Numbered from the stretch's first letter, positions 37,558-46,784 are shown. The stretch: DNA of 64,000 nt from Streptomyces sp. DT2A-34 (GCF_030499515.1 NZ_JASTWJ010000001.1:9218001-9282000); one strand, 5' to 3'. The notes: generated from the sequence alone by a model not told the origin. Made by a program: numbers and translations.

Positions 37558-39407
37558 GCCGACTCCTCGATCTCTTCCAGTTCCTTCAGTACGTGGTCGA
37601 GGGCGGCCGACCCCGGCCGGGAGCCTTCGCCCACCGCTTCGTTCTCGTTCAACGCGGTGTTCAGGGTGGCCCCTTCGTCGATCTCCCGGGTCACCACGGC
37701 CCGGTACCGCGGTTCGCTGTGCACCAGTTCGCGGTGCACGCCGACCGCAGCGACCTCGCCCTCGTGGACGAGCACGACCCGGTCGGCGCGGTCCAGGAGC
37801 AGCGGTGACGAGGTGAACACCACCGTCGTGCGCCCCGTCCGCAGGCTGCGCACGCCCTCCGCGATCCGCGCCTCGGTGTGCGAGTCGACGGCCGAGGTCG
37901 GCTCGTCCAGGACGAGCACCTCGGGGTCCGTGATCAGCGACCGGGCGAGCGCGAGGCGCTGGCGCTGGCCGCCGGACAGGGACCGGCCGCGTTCGGTGAT
38001 GCGGGCGTCCATCGGGTCCTCGACGCCGAGCGACCCCTGGACCAGCGCGGCCAGGACGTCCTCGCACTGCGCGGCGGCCAGCGCCTCCTCGGGGCCGATG
38101 TCGCCCGACCGCGGCACGTCGAGCAGTTCACGCAGTGTGCCGGAGAGCAGTACCGGGTCCTTGTCCTGCACGAGGACGGCCGTACGCGCGCAGTCGAGGG
38201 GCAACTCGTCGAGCGGGACCCCGCCCAGCAGTACCGGCGTGCCCTCCTCGGAGCCGTGTCCGCCCAGCCGTTCGGCCAGCCGCCCCGCCGCGTCCGGGTC
38301 GCCGCACACCACGGCGGTGAGCCGGCCGGTGGAGGCGAGTAGCCCGGTGGCCGGGTCGTACAGGTCTCCGGAGGGCAACTCGGATCCGTCGCGCGACCCT
38401 TCGGTGTCGGTGACCCGCTCCAGCGACAGCACGCGCGCGGCCCGCCGGGCCGAGGGGCGTGAGAAGGAGTACGCCATCGCGATCTCTTCGAAGTGCCGCA
38501 GCGGATAGGTGAGGATCATGATCGAGCTGTAGACGGCGACCAGTTCGCCGACGGTGACCCGGCCCTCGCGGGCCAGGTGGACGCCGTACCAGACGACCAC
38601 GATCAGCAGCAGTCCCGGCAGCAGCACCTGGATCGCGGAGATCAGGGACCACATCCGGGCGCTGCGCACGGCGGCGTGGCGCACGTCCTGCGACGCGCGG
38701 CGGTAGCGGTCGAGGAAGAGTTCCTCGCCGCCGATGCCACGCAGGACGCGGAGGCCGGCGACGGTGTCGGAGGCCAACTCGGTGGCCCGCCCGGCCTTCT
38801 CGCGCTGGACGTCGGCCCGCCGGGTCGCCCGGGGCAGCAGTGGCAGCGCGGCGACCGCCAATACGGGCAGACCGACGGCGACGACCACACCGAGCGCCGG
38901 CTGGTAGACGACCAGGCCGACGCAGACCACCACGATGGTGAGCGCCGCCGCCGTGAACCGTGACCAGGCCTCGACGAACCAGCCGATCTTCTCGACGTCA
39001 CCCGTGGAGACGGCCACGACCTCACCGGCCGCGACCCGCCGGGTCAGCGCCGACCCCAGTTGCGCGGCCTTGCGGGCCAGTACCTGCTGGACGCGGGCGG
39101 CCGCGGTGATCCAGTTGGTGATGGCGGTGCGGTGCAGGAAGGTGTCGCCGATGGCGTTGCCGGCGCTGCACAGGGCCAGGAGCCCGCCCGCGAGGGCGAG
39201 TCGTGCCCCCGAGCGGTCGACGACGGCCTGGATGGCGACGCCGACGCAGAACGGCAGCGCGGAGACGGACAGGAAGTGCAGCAGCCCCCAGGCCAGGGAC
39301 TTGAGCTGTCCGCCCATCTGGTTCCTGAAGAGCCACCACAGGAATCGGGGACCCGAGCGCGCGTCCGGCACACCTGGGTCGGGATACGGAAGGTCTTGAA
39401 TCTGCAT
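37554..39407 (-). CDS. ABC exporter half-transporter with degenerate Walker A
   Basis: Partner of the preceding protein, 617 aa, first in the operon. The membrane domain is complete (WGLLHFLSVSALPFCVGVAI and others). In the nucleotide domain Walker A is replaced by CGDPDAAGRLAERL with no GKS/T, and the H-loop His position reads FTSSPLLL. By contrast the signature SLSGGQRQRLALARS (near 475) and Walker B VLVLDEPTS are perfect. The losses are complementary to those of the partner. A 70-residue acidic tail follows. The ATG at 39407 has only a weak ribosome site (GGGAC). Confidence 0.92.
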   Translation of the reverse strand: MQIQDLPYPDPGVPDARSGPRFLWWLFRNQMGGQLKSLAWGLLHFLSVSALPFCVGVAIQAVVDRSGARLALAGGLLALCSAGNAIGDTFLHRTAITNWITAAARVQQVLARKAAQLGSALTRRVAAGEVVAVSTGDVEKIGWFVEAWSRFTAAALTIVVVCVGLVVYQPALGVVVAVGLPVLAVAALPLLPRATRRADVQREKAGRATELASDTVAGLRVLRGIGGEELFLDRYRRASQDVRHAAVRSARMWSLISAIQVLLPGLLLIVVVWYGVHLAREGRVTVGELVAVYSSIMILTYPLRHFEEIAMAYSFSRPSARRAARVLSLERVTDTEGSRDGSELPSGDLYDPATGLLASTGRLTAVVCGDPDAAGRLAERLGGHGSEEGTPVLLGGVPLDELPLDCARTAVLVQDKDPVLLSGTLRELLDVPRSGDIGPEEALAAAQCEDVLAALVQGSLGVEDPMDARITERGRSLSGGQRQRLALARSLITDPEVLVLDEPTSAVDSHTEARIAEGVRSLRTGRTTVVFTSSPLLLDRADRVVLVHEGEVAAVGVHRELVHSEPRYRAVVTREIDEGATLNTALNENEAVGEGSRPGSAALDHVLKELEEIEESA

Positions 39408-39748
39408 GACGTCCCAGTGGCTCGTGTCAGTGGGGGAGGGGATAGGGATGGGGATGGGGAGTCGATCGGATGCCGACGCGCGGAACGGACCGCGCAGGGC
39501 GGCAGCAAACCGTGACAGGTTCGCGTCGCAGCGTGGCCGGACGCAAACGGTTTTTCGCGCCGCCGCACAAATCTGGCTGCCTCTTTGGCTGTCCATCCGG
39601 CAGCCGATCCGGCAGCAATCCGACTGACCGCCGGCAGCAAACCGACTGACCGCCGGCAGCCATCCGACCGCCCATCCGCCAGCCCGACCGACCGGCCGCC
39701 GGGTTGTCGCTCCGGCGGCCGCCCCGAACGCGGTGCGACCATGGAGTG
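39408..39748. other. Divergent intergenic region with 22-bp repeats
   Basis: No gene was recognised between the divergent ABC operon and the L,D-transpeptidase-like gene (341 bp). It holds tandem 22-bp units (CCGGCAGCAATCCGACTGAC at 39609 and a near copy at 39631, with a partial third at 39653 and related sequence just before). A TTTTT tract near 39550 could belong to a promoter. Repeats of this kind in front of two divergent genes may bind a regulator. Confidence 0.6.
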
Positions 39749-40525
39749 ATGCGGAACGGCGGAGTGCGGAATGGCGGAGTGCGGAAGGGCGGAGTGCCGC
39801 GTGCCATGGTCGCGACGGCGGCCCTGGGCACGCTGCTGGCGACCTCGACGACCCTGACCGCGTGCGGTGGCGCGCAGCACGGCGGAGGTGAGGACGTCGG
39901 CAGGGCCGCACCCGCCCGGCCGGCCGCGACCTCGGATCCGACGCGCATCCCGGGCCTCGCCGACCGGTGGCAGCGACGCATCCCCGCCAACTCCCGCCAG
40001 GTCGTGGCGGTCTACGGCGACGGCAAGGACTCCCCGGACTCCACGGTCGTGCTCTACACGAAGCACGGCTCGACCTGGGACCGCACCCGCGGCTGGCCCG
40101 CGCACAACGGCAAGAAGGGCTGGACCACCGACCACCACGAGGGCGACAACCGCAGCCCCGTCGGCGTGTTCACACTCAGCGACGCGGGTGGCGTACGGAA
40201 GAACCCCGGGGCCAAGCTGCCGTACACGCGGTCCGCGGCCTTCGCGGCGCCACGCTGGTGGGCGAAGTCGTACTGGCACGACTTCGACTACGTCATCGCC
40301 ATCGACTACAACCGCGTCAAGGGCGCCCCGCCCAACGACACCACCCGGCCCGAGGGGGCGTCCAAGGGCGGTGGCATCTGGTTGCACATGGACCACGGCA
40401 GCGGTACGTCGGCCTGCGTCAGTCTGTCCGAATCAGCGATGGAGTACCTGCTGCGCACGCTCGATCCGGACCGGCATCCTGTCGTGGTGATGGGGGACAG
40501 GGCGGACCTGAAGAGCTCGCACTGA
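39749..40525 (+). CDS. Lipoprotein with L,D-transpeptidase (YkuD-like) fold
   Basis: About 258 aa. The N-terminal signal ends in a lipobox (STTLTACGG), so the mature protein is lipid-anchored outside. The C-terminal domain resembles YkuD L,D-transpeptidases: DDHHEGDNRSPVGVF-like core (as TTDHHEGDNRSPVGVFTL) and the active-site block HMDHGSGTSACVSLS, in which the Cys would be the nucleophile. Such proteins cross-link or modify peptidoglycan. The start is uncertain: three 15-bp tandem units (39749-39793) each carry GGCGGA followed by a start-type codon, offering starts at 39749 (ATG), 39764, 39779 and 39794 (GTG). Confidence 0.88.
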   Translation: MRNGGVRNGGVRKGGVPRAMVATAALGTLLATSTTLTACGGAQHGGGEDVGRAAPARPAATSDPTRIPGLADRWQRRIPANSRQVVAVYGDGKDSPDSTVVLYTKHGSTWDRTRGWPAHNGKKGWTTDHHEGDNRSPVGVFTLSDAGGVRKNPGAKLPYTRSAAFAAPRWWAKSYWHDFDYVIAIDYNRVKGAPPNDTTRPEGASKGGGIWLHMDHGSGTSACVSLSESAMEYLLRTLDPDRHPVVVMGDRADLKSSH

Positions 40526-40586
40526 TGGGGGAGGTCTGAAGAGGCGTCATTGCGAGGGGTGCCCAACTCCCCGTAGAACACCGGCC

Positions 40587-42257
40587 ATGAAGAGACGGAT
40601 CGTCATGTCCATGCTCGCAGGGGCGACCCTCCTGGCGAGCACCCTCCTCGGAACCAGCCCCGCCAGGGCCGCGGAAACCGTGGCGGAACCTGCGGCCGAG
40701 GCCCAACCCGCCGACGTCCCCGCCGAGTTCGGCAGCGACTGGCACGACCCCATCACCGCCGCCCCACCCGTCGCCAAGCCCGCCGGCAAAGCCTGCCAAG
40801 TCACCGTCGCCGAGGCGCAGTTCCGCGACTTCACCCCGTACAAGGGCACGTACACCCCGCCCCGAGGCTGCGGCGACCGCTGGAGCAAGGTAGTGCTGCG
40901 GATGGACGGCAAGGTCAAGGGACGCCAGTTCGACCGGCTCGGTCATCTGCATGTCGGCGGGGTCGAGATCTTCCGTACGTCCACTCCCGAGCCGTCGTCG
41001 GACGGCATCGAGTGGTCCGTCGAGAAGGACGTCACCCGCTACAGCGACACCTTCCGCCGCGGCCAGGACGTCGAGATGCTCATCGGGAACGTCGTCGACG
41101 ACACGTACACCGGCATCATCGACGTCATGGTCACGCTGACGTTCTACGCGGGCGACCCCGCCTCGACCTCCGGCCTCTCCGCCTCAACCCCCGGCCGCCC
41201 CACCACGACCCCCGACCGCGTCCTCACCCTCCAGGACGGCACCCTCACCACCCCGCGCAACAGCGAGCGCATCGTCGCCGAGGTGTACGCCACCGGCTCC
41301 GGCGGCGGCTGTGAGGAGTTCTGGTATCTGTCGGCGCCCGACCCCGCGCCCTACTCCTGCAAGGCCGCCGGCGGCCCCTACCGCGAGGTGCAGATCAAGG
41401 TCGACGGCCGACTCGCCGGAATCGCCGCGCCGTTCCCCCACGTGTGGACCGGCGGCTGGTCCAACCCCTTCCTCTGGTACGTCACTCCGGGGCCGCGCGC
41501 CTTCGACGTCAAGCCGATCGAATACGACCTGACCCCGTTCGCCGGCATCCTCAACGACGGCCGCCCGCACCACGTCGAGGTCTCCGTCGTCGGCGTCCCC
41601 GAGGGGCAGAGCGGCTGGAGCGCGCCCGTGAACGTCCTCGTGTGGCAGGACGCGAAGTGCGCCCACGTCACCGGCAAGCTCACCACGCACCGGGCCGGCG
41701 ACCTCGCCAACTCCTCGACGTACACGCCCGGTTCGGAGCACCGGGTGGACACGGAGGGTGGTCACCGGCTGACCGTCGCCGGATACGTCGACACCTCGCA
41801 CGGCCGGGTGACGACCACTGTGCGTCGGTCGCTCACCAACACCTCCGCGCACCGCTGGACTGACGGAGAGAACCTGGACGCCCTGGACGCCACCTGGGCG
41901 GACGACCAGTCGGTCACCGTCGACGGACGCAGACCGGCCCGCACGACCCGTACGCAGCGGACGTACACGATGGACGGCTCGATCACGATCGGCGCGGGCG
42001 ACCGGCTCCGCACCGTGCTGACCCTCGGTGACCGTGCCGCGGTCGGAACGACCCAGGCCGGTCGACGGGTGGCGTGGTCGTGGCTCGACGACACCGTCGA
42101 GGGCGACGCCTCCTGGACGCTGAACGTGCCACGGGACCAGCGGCACGCGGTCGGCACGACGAGTGAGCGCTACCGGCTGTACGGCTCGGACGGCTGCTAC
42201 GACCGCCTGCTCACCAGCGTCCAGGGAGTGCTCACCGAGGATCGCAGGGGCTGCTGA
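40587..42257 (+). CDS. Secreted PNGase A-like peptide-N4-asparagine amidase
   Basis: Protein of 556 aa with a signal peptide (MSMLAGATLLASTLL, cleavage near ARA-AE). It resembles peptide N-glycanase A of plants and fungi, enzymes that remove whole N-glycans from glycoproteins; recognisable blocks are HLHVGGVEIFRTSTPEP, EWSVEKDVTRYSDTF, VEMLIGNVVDDTYTGI and GPYREVQIKVDG. In a soil actinomycete it could release glycans from plant or fungal glycoproteins. The sequence is complete, with paired Cys in keeping with export. Activity is inferred from family only. Confidence 0.85.
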   Translation: MKRRIVMSMLAGATLLASTLLGTSPARAAETVAEPAAEAQPADVPAEFGSDWHDPITAAPPVAKPAGKACQVTVAEAQFRDFTPYKGTYTPPRGCGDRWSKVVLRMDGKVKGRQFDRLGHLHVGGVEIFRTSTPEPSSDGIEWSVEKDVTRYSDTFRRGQDVEMLIGNVVDDTYTGIIDVMVTLTFYAGDPASTSGLSASTPGRPTTTPDRVLTLQDGTLTTPRNSERIVAEVYATGSGGGCEEFWYLSAPDPAPYSCKAAGGPYREVQIKVDGRLAGIAAPFPHVWTGGWSNPFLWYVTPGPRAFDVKPIEYDLTPFAGILNDGRPHHVEVSVVGVPEGQSGWSAPVNVLVWQDAKCAHVTGKLTTHRAGDLANSSTYTPGSEHRVDTEGGHRLTVAGYVDTSHGRVTTTVRRSLTNTSAHRWTDGENLDALDATWADDQSVTVDGRRPARTTRTQRTYTMDGSITIGAGDRLRTVLTLGDRAAVGTTQAGRRVAWSWLDDTVEGDASWTLNVPRDQRHAVGTTSERYRLYGSDGCYDRLLTSVQGVLTEDRRGC

Positions 42258-42426
42258 GGCGAATTGTGTGTGATGCGTCACTCGGGGCGCGATTTACACG
42301 GATGCAACACAGGGGTCTTGTGCGGGACCAACATCACCCTCAAAGTGATCGCCACGGAATCCGCTTTCCGTATGGCAGAAGTCTCCGTCCCCGGCTTCTG
42401 TGTGCCACCGTCCCCAAGGAGTTCCC

Positions 42427-43914
42427 GTGCCGCCGTCCGAATCGCCCCTGCCGCGACGCGTCGCACGCATACTGCGTACCTCCCTCTTCGCGCAGGTCGC
42501 CTGCGCGCTCGTGCTCGGAATCGTCGTCGGGAAGTTGTGGCCCGGCTTCGCCGCGGATCTGCAGCCGCTTGGCGACGGTTTCATCCGGCTCATCAAGACG
42601 ATCATCTCGCCGCTGGTGTTCTGCGTGGTCGTCGTCGGCATCGCCAAGGCCGGTGACCTGAAGGCGTTCGGCCGGATCGGGCTCAAGGCCCTGATCTGGT
42701 TCGAGGTCGCGAGCACGCTCGCGCTGCTCATCGGACTCCTCGCCGCCAACGTGGTCCAGCCCGGGTCCGGGATGAACGTCGACCCGTCCACGCTCGACAC
42801 CTCGGCGGTCGACGCGAAGACGGACGGCGGACACCTGCCCTCGACGACCGAGTTCGCCCTCAACGCGATTCCCACCTCTTTCATCGGCGCCTTCGCCGAG
42901 AACTCCCTGCTCCAGGTGCTCATCCTGGCCTGCCTGGTGGGTGCCGCGCTGTTGCACCTCGGCCACACGAAGGTGCCGAAGGTGCTGCCCGCCATCGAGC
43001 AGGCCCAGGAGATCATCTTCGCGATCGTCGGCTTCGTGATGCGGCTCGCGCCGATCGCGGTGTTCGGCGCGATGGCCGTCCTGATCGGCAACTACGGCCT
43101 AGGCGTCATCGAGACCTACGGCAAGCTGATCATCCTGTGCTACGCGGCCGCGGCGCTCTTCATCGCCCTCCTCGCCGTCGCCCTGAAGGTGGTCACCGGG
43201 CTCAGCCTCTGGAAGTTCCTGCGCTACATCCGTGAGGAGATGCTGCTCGCGCTCGGCACCGCGTCCACCGAGTCGGTCCTGCCGCGCGTGATGCAGAAGC
43301 TCCGCAAGGCCGGCGCCCGCGACGACGCCGTGGGCCTGGTGCTGCCGACGGGCTACTCCTTCAACCTCGACGGCGCCTCGCTCTACCTGTCCATCGGCAC
43401 GCTGTTCATCGCCCAGGCCGTGGGCGTGGACCTCAGTTTCAGTCAGCAGATCACGGTGATCCTGGTGCTGATGCTGACCAGCAAGGGCATGGCGGGCATC
43501 CCCGGCTCGGCGTTCCTCGCCCTGTCCGCGACCGCCTCCTCGCTGGGCGCCATCCCGGCCGGAGCCGTCGCCCTGCTGCTGGGCGTGGACCGCATCATGG
43601 ACTCGATGCGCGTCGTCACCAACCTGCTCGGCAACTGCGTCGCCGTCTTCGCGGTCTCCCGCTGGGAGGGCGCCCTGGACAAGGAGCGGGCGAAGAAGGT
43701 CCTGGACGGCGAGATCGTGGTCGAGCTGGACGACGACGAGTCGGAGACGGCCGAGAAGGCCGAGCAGGCCGAGAAGGCCGAGCAGGCCGAGAAGGCCGAG
43801 AAGTCGGGGAAGACGGAGACGGCGGAGCTCAAGAAGCCCGGGACCGCGGAGTCCGAGGAGTCTGTCGCCGTACCGGCTCAGACCACCAAGGAGACGGCCC
43901 CCGGGGCCAGTTGA
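42427..43914 (+). CDS. dctA: C4-dicarboxylate:cation symporter of the DctA/DAACS family
   Basis: Membrane transporter of 495 aa that imports succinate, fumarate or malate with sodium or protons. Family features: LGIVVGKLWPGFAADLQPLG, IISPLVFCVVVVGIAKAGD, the Ser-rich loop TASTESVLPRV, GYSFNLDGASLYLS (substrate-site region) and TSKGMAGIPGSAF. GTG at 42427 is set by AAGGAG five bases upstream. The C-terminal tail is unusual: (A-E-K/Q) tripeptides repeated (AEKAEQAEKAEQAEKAEK), encoded by tandem GCCGAG(A/C)AG units at about 43749-43802, whose number may vary between strains. Confidence 0.93.
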   Translation: MPPSESPLPRRVARILRTSLFAQVACALVLGIVVGKLWPGFAADLQPLGDGFIRLIKTIISPLVFCVVVVGIAKAGDLKAFGRIGLKALIWFEVASTLALLIGLLAANVVQPGSGMNVDPSTLDTSAVDAKTDGGHLPSTTEFALNAIPTSFIGAFAENSLLQVLILACLVGAALLHLGHTKVPKVLPAIEQAQEIIFAIVGFVMRLAPIAVFGAMAVLIGNYGLGVIETYGKLIILCYAAAALFIALLAVALKVVTGLSLWKFLRYIREEMLLALGTASTESVLPRVMQKLRKAGARDDAVGLVLPTGYSFNLDGASLYLSIGTLFIAQAVGVDLSFSQQITVILVLMLTSKGMAGIPGSAFLALSATASSLGAIPAGAVALLLGVDRIMDSMRVVTNLLGNCVAVFAVSRWEGALDKERAKKVLDGEIVVELDDDESETAEKAEQAEKAEQAEKAEKSGKTETAELKKPGTAESEESVAVPAQTTKETAPGAS

Positions 43915-43935
43915 CGGCCACCGCCGACAGGATCA

Positions 43936-43969
43936 CGGCCACCGCCCCAGCAGTACGGAGCGGTGGCCG
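43936..43969 (+). terminator. Terminator after dctA with a competing arm
   Basis: CGGCCACCGC (43936-43945) pairs perfectly with GCGGTGGCCG (43960-43969) around a 14-nt loop. An identical first arm also occurs at 43915-43924, immediately after the stop codon, so two mutually exclusive hairpins are possible. Confidence 0.75.
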
Positions 43970-44437
43970 CGGCCTGTGACGGGGAGCGGCGGAACGAAGG
44001 ACGCCCACTCCGCCCTGCTGAGTCCTCCGCCGACGAGAGTGCATGCCAGTTCCGTCGGCTCGCTTCGCGCATCGGTGATGGCTCGCAAGTTCCACAACCG
44101 CACCGCACCGCACTGTCCGCGCCGGCGCGCGGTTCCTCGGTGCTCAGCGTGGCTGTGGGCGGGAAACTCGGCACCGGCCCCGGCTGCGAGGATCCGTGCG
44201 CCGGCGGCTTTGAGACCGGGTGACTGCCGCCCGGCCCGCCGCCCGTTACGCCCACATGGCCGCCCGGCCTCAGCTCGCGTCCTCCCCGGGACTCGCGGCG
44301 CTCTTCCAGGTCATAGCCACCTTCAGCTGGCACCCCGCCCACTCTCGGCGATCACCGCACCCCCGGCCTGGGCGGCGAGGTGGACGCCGAACCCGGAGGC
44401 CCGGCGGTACCCGCGGTGCCGCCCCCCTTAGCGCCGT
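43970..44437. other. Intergenic region, no gene recognised
   Basis: 468 bp between the dctA terminator and the MarR gene. Frames are short and shift. A minus-strand piece (GFGVHLAAQAGGAVIAES, about 44328-44392, then a stop) reads like the end of a former protein, but no start, ribosome site or longer frame supports a gene. Confidence 0.4.
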
Positions 44438-44887
44438 TCAGCACCGCCCCTCAGCACCCCCGTCGATCAGCGTGTCCAGCAACTCGCCCAGCACCTCGCG
44501 CTGTTCGCCCGTCAGCGGCGCCAGGATCTCCTGAGCCGCCGACCGTCGCGCACCGTGCAGCTCCCGCAGGGCCTCGCGTCCGTCGTCGGTGAGCTCGATG
44601 CGGATCACCCGCCGGTTCGTCGGATCAGGCACTCGCCGTACCTTCCCGCTCGTCTCCAGCCCGTCGACCAGCGTCGTCACGGCGCGCGGGACCACCTCCA
44701 GGCGCTCGGCGAGGTCGGCCATGCGAGGCGGCGAGTCGTAGTGCGCGAGCGTGCGCAGGAGACGGTACTGGGCCGGGGTGACGCCCAGACCGCACTCCTG
44801 GAGGTGCCGTTTCTGAATCCGGTGCACCCGGCGGGTGAAGCGCAGCAGCTGCTCGGCGAGCGGGCCGTCGGGATCGGGGGTGGTCAT
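44438..44887 (-). CDS. MarR-family transcriptional regulator
   Basis: Winged-helix repressor of 149 aa: helical entry (LAEQLLRFTRRVHRIQKRHL), DNA-reading part (PPRMADLAERLEVVPRAVTTL), the MarR wing (SGKVRRVPDPTNRRVIRIEL) and a C-terminal dimer helix. It is divergent from an ABC exporter and separated from it by 94 bp that contain a perfect dyad, so it probably represses the exporter and itself, as in multidrug-resistance pairs. Confidence 0.95.
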   Translation of the reverse strand: MTTPDPDGPLAEQLLRFTRRVHRIQKRHLQECGLGVTPAQYRLLRTLAHYDSPPRMADLAERLEVVPRAVTTLVDGLETSGKVRRVPDPTNRRVIRIELTDDGREALRELHGARRSAAQEILAPLTGEQREVLGELLDTLIDGGAEGRC

Positions 44888-44911
44888 GCGGGAACAATAT
44901 CAGGACGACAT

Positions 44912-44936
44912 TCATTGTGAGCATAGGTAACAATGA
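44912..44936. promoter_or_regulatory. Probable MarR operator
   Basis: TCATTGT (44912-44918) and ACAATGA (44930-44936) are perfect inverted arms separated by 11 bp, about one DNA turn and a half between centres. The dyad is A/T-rich against a G/C-rich background and lies between the MarR and ABC start codons. Confidence 0.75.
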
Positions 44937-44981
44937 GCTAAGCTCCGTCAGTCCTCGTCGCCACACCTCCCGTAGGAGCCC

Positions 44982-46784
44982 ATGCACCCCGACAACGCAC
45001 CCACCTGGACGCCACCCGCCGCGGAGCAGGAACAACCCCGGCAGGTGCGCCGCATCCTGCGACTCTTCCATCCGTACCGCGGACGCCTCGCCGTCGTCGG
45101 CCTGCTCGTCGGCGCCTCGTCGCTGGTCGGCGTAGCCACGCCCTTCCTGCTGAAGGCGATCCTCGACGTCGCGATCCCCGAGGGCCGCACCGGCCTGCTC
45201 ACCCTGCTCGCGCTCGGCATGATCCTCAGCGCCGTCCTCACCAGCATCTTCGGCGTGCTGCAGACCCTGATCTCCACGACCGTCGGCCAGCGCGTCATGC
45301 ACGACCTGCGCACCGCCGTCTACGGCCGCCTGCAGCGCATGTCGCTCGCCTTCTTCACCCGCACCCGCACCGGCGAGGTCCAGTCCCGCATCGCCAACGA
45401 CATCGGCGGCATGCAGGCCACCGTCACCTCCACCGCGACCTCCCTGGTCTCCAACCTGACCAGCGTGGTCGCCACGATCGTCGCGATGATCGCCCTCGAC
45501 TGGCGCCTGACGGTCGTCTCCCTGCTCCTCCTCCCGGTCTTCGTCTGGATCAGCCGCCGGGTCGGCAGGGAACGCAAGAAGATCACCACCGAGCGCCAGA
45601 AGCAGATGGCCGCGATGGCCGCCACGGTCACCGAGTCGCTCTCGGTCAGCGGCATCCTGCTCGGCCGCACGATGGGCCGCTCCGACTCGCTCACCGCGGC
45701 CTTCGCCGACGAGTCCGAGCGGCTGGTCGACCTCGAAGTGCGGTCGAACATGGCCGGCCGCTGGCGCATGGCCGTGATCGGCATCGTCATGGCCGCCATG
45801 CCCGCCGTCATCTACTGGGCCGCGGGAACGGCGCTTCAACTCGGCGGCCCGCAGGTCTCGATCGGCACGATCGTCGCCTTCGTCTCGCTCCAGCAGGGCC
45901 TGTTCCGCCCGGCCGTCAGCCTGCTGTCCACCGGCGTACAGATCCAGACCTCGCTCGCGCTCTTCCAGCGCATCTTCGAGTACCTCGACCTGCCCATCGA
46001 CATCACCGAGCGGAAGGACCCCGTCCACCTCGACCGCATCAAGGGCGAGGTCCGCTTCGAGAACGTCGAGTTCCGGTACGACGGCAAGAGCGGTCCGATC
46101 CTCGACGGCATCGACCTCACCGTCCCGGCGGGCAGCAGCCTCGCGGTCGTCGGCCCGACCGGCGCCGGAAAGTCCACGCTCGGCCACCTCGTGCCGCGGC
46201 TCTACGACGTGACCGGCGGCCGGGTCACCCTCGACGGCGTCGACGTGCGCGACCTCGACTTCGACACCCTCGCCCGCGCGGTCGGCGTCGTCTCGCAGGA
46301 GACGTACCTCTTCCATGCCTCCGTCGCCGACAACCTGCGCTTCGCCAAGCCCGACGCCACCGACGAGGAGCTGCACGCGGCGGCCGAGGCGGCCCAGATC
46401 CACGACCACATCGCCGCCCTGCCCGACGGCTACGACACGATCGTCGGCGAGCGCGGCCACCGCTTCTCCGGCGGTGAGAAGCAGCGCCTGGCCATCGCCC
46501 GTACGATCCTGCGCGACCCGCCGGTCCTCATCCTCGACGAGGCGACCAGCGCCCTGGACACCCACACCGAACACGCCGTCCAGGACGCCATCGACGCCCT
46601 GTCCGCCAACCGCACCACCCTCACCATCGCGCACCGCCTGTCCACCATTCGGGGCGCCGACCAGATCGTGGTCCTCGACGCGGGGCGCGTGACCGAACGG
46701 GGCACGCACGAGGAGTTGTTGGAGCGGGAGGGGCGGTATGCGGGACTGGTCCGCCGGGACGCCCAACTGGAGCCGACGAGGTGA
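44982..46784 (+). CDS. Multidrug-type ABC exporter, fused membrane and ATPase domains
   Basis: Half-transporter of 600 aa that should work as a homodimer. Six helices are followed by a complete nucleotide domain: Walker A GPTGAGKST (near 390), Q-loop VVSQETYLF, signature RFSGGEKQRLAIAR (near 495), Walker B VLILDEATSALD and H-loop TIAHRLST. All catalytic residues are present, unlike the exporter at 36-39 kb. GTAGGAG precedes the ATG at 44982. The divergent MarR gene and its operator point to induction by a drug or metabolite. Confidence 0.94.
   Translation: MHPDNAPTWTPPAAEQEQPRQVRRILRLFHPYRGRLAVVGLLVGASSLVGVATPFLLKAILDVAIPEGRTGLLTLLALGMILSAVLTSIFGVLQTLISTTVGQRVMHDLRTAVYGRLQRMSLAFFTRTRTGEVQSRIANDIGGMQATVTSTATSLVSNLTSVVATIVAMIALDWRLTVVSLLLLPVFVWISRRVGRERKKITTERQKQMAAMAATVTESLSVSGILLGRTMGRSDSLTAAFADESERLVDLEVRSNMAGRWRMAVIGIVMAAMPAVIYWAAGTALQLGGPQVSIGTIVAFVSLQQGLFRPAVSLLSTGVQIQTSLALFQRIFEYLDLPIDITERKDPVHLDRIKGEVRFENVEFRYDGKSGPILDGIDLTVPAGSSLAVVGPTGAGKSTLGHLVPRLYDVTGGRVTLDGVDVRDLDFDTLARAVGVVSQETYLFHASVADNLRFAKPDATDEELHAAAEAAQIHDHIAALPDGYDTIVGERGHRFSGGEKQRLAIARTILRDPPVLILDEATSALDTHTEHAVQDAIDALSANRTTLTIAHRLSTIRGADQIVVLDAGRVTERGTHEELLEREGRYAGLVRRDAQLEPTR

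Noticed and set aside
29917..38508. A plus-strand open frame of 2,863 codons across the window centre
   Set aside because: It runs antisense to tesB, the DUF3516 helicase, L31, DUF5709 and both ABC genes, all well supported on the minus strand, and crosses the YdjM-like gene in that gene's frame by chance. It is a by-product of high G/C content.
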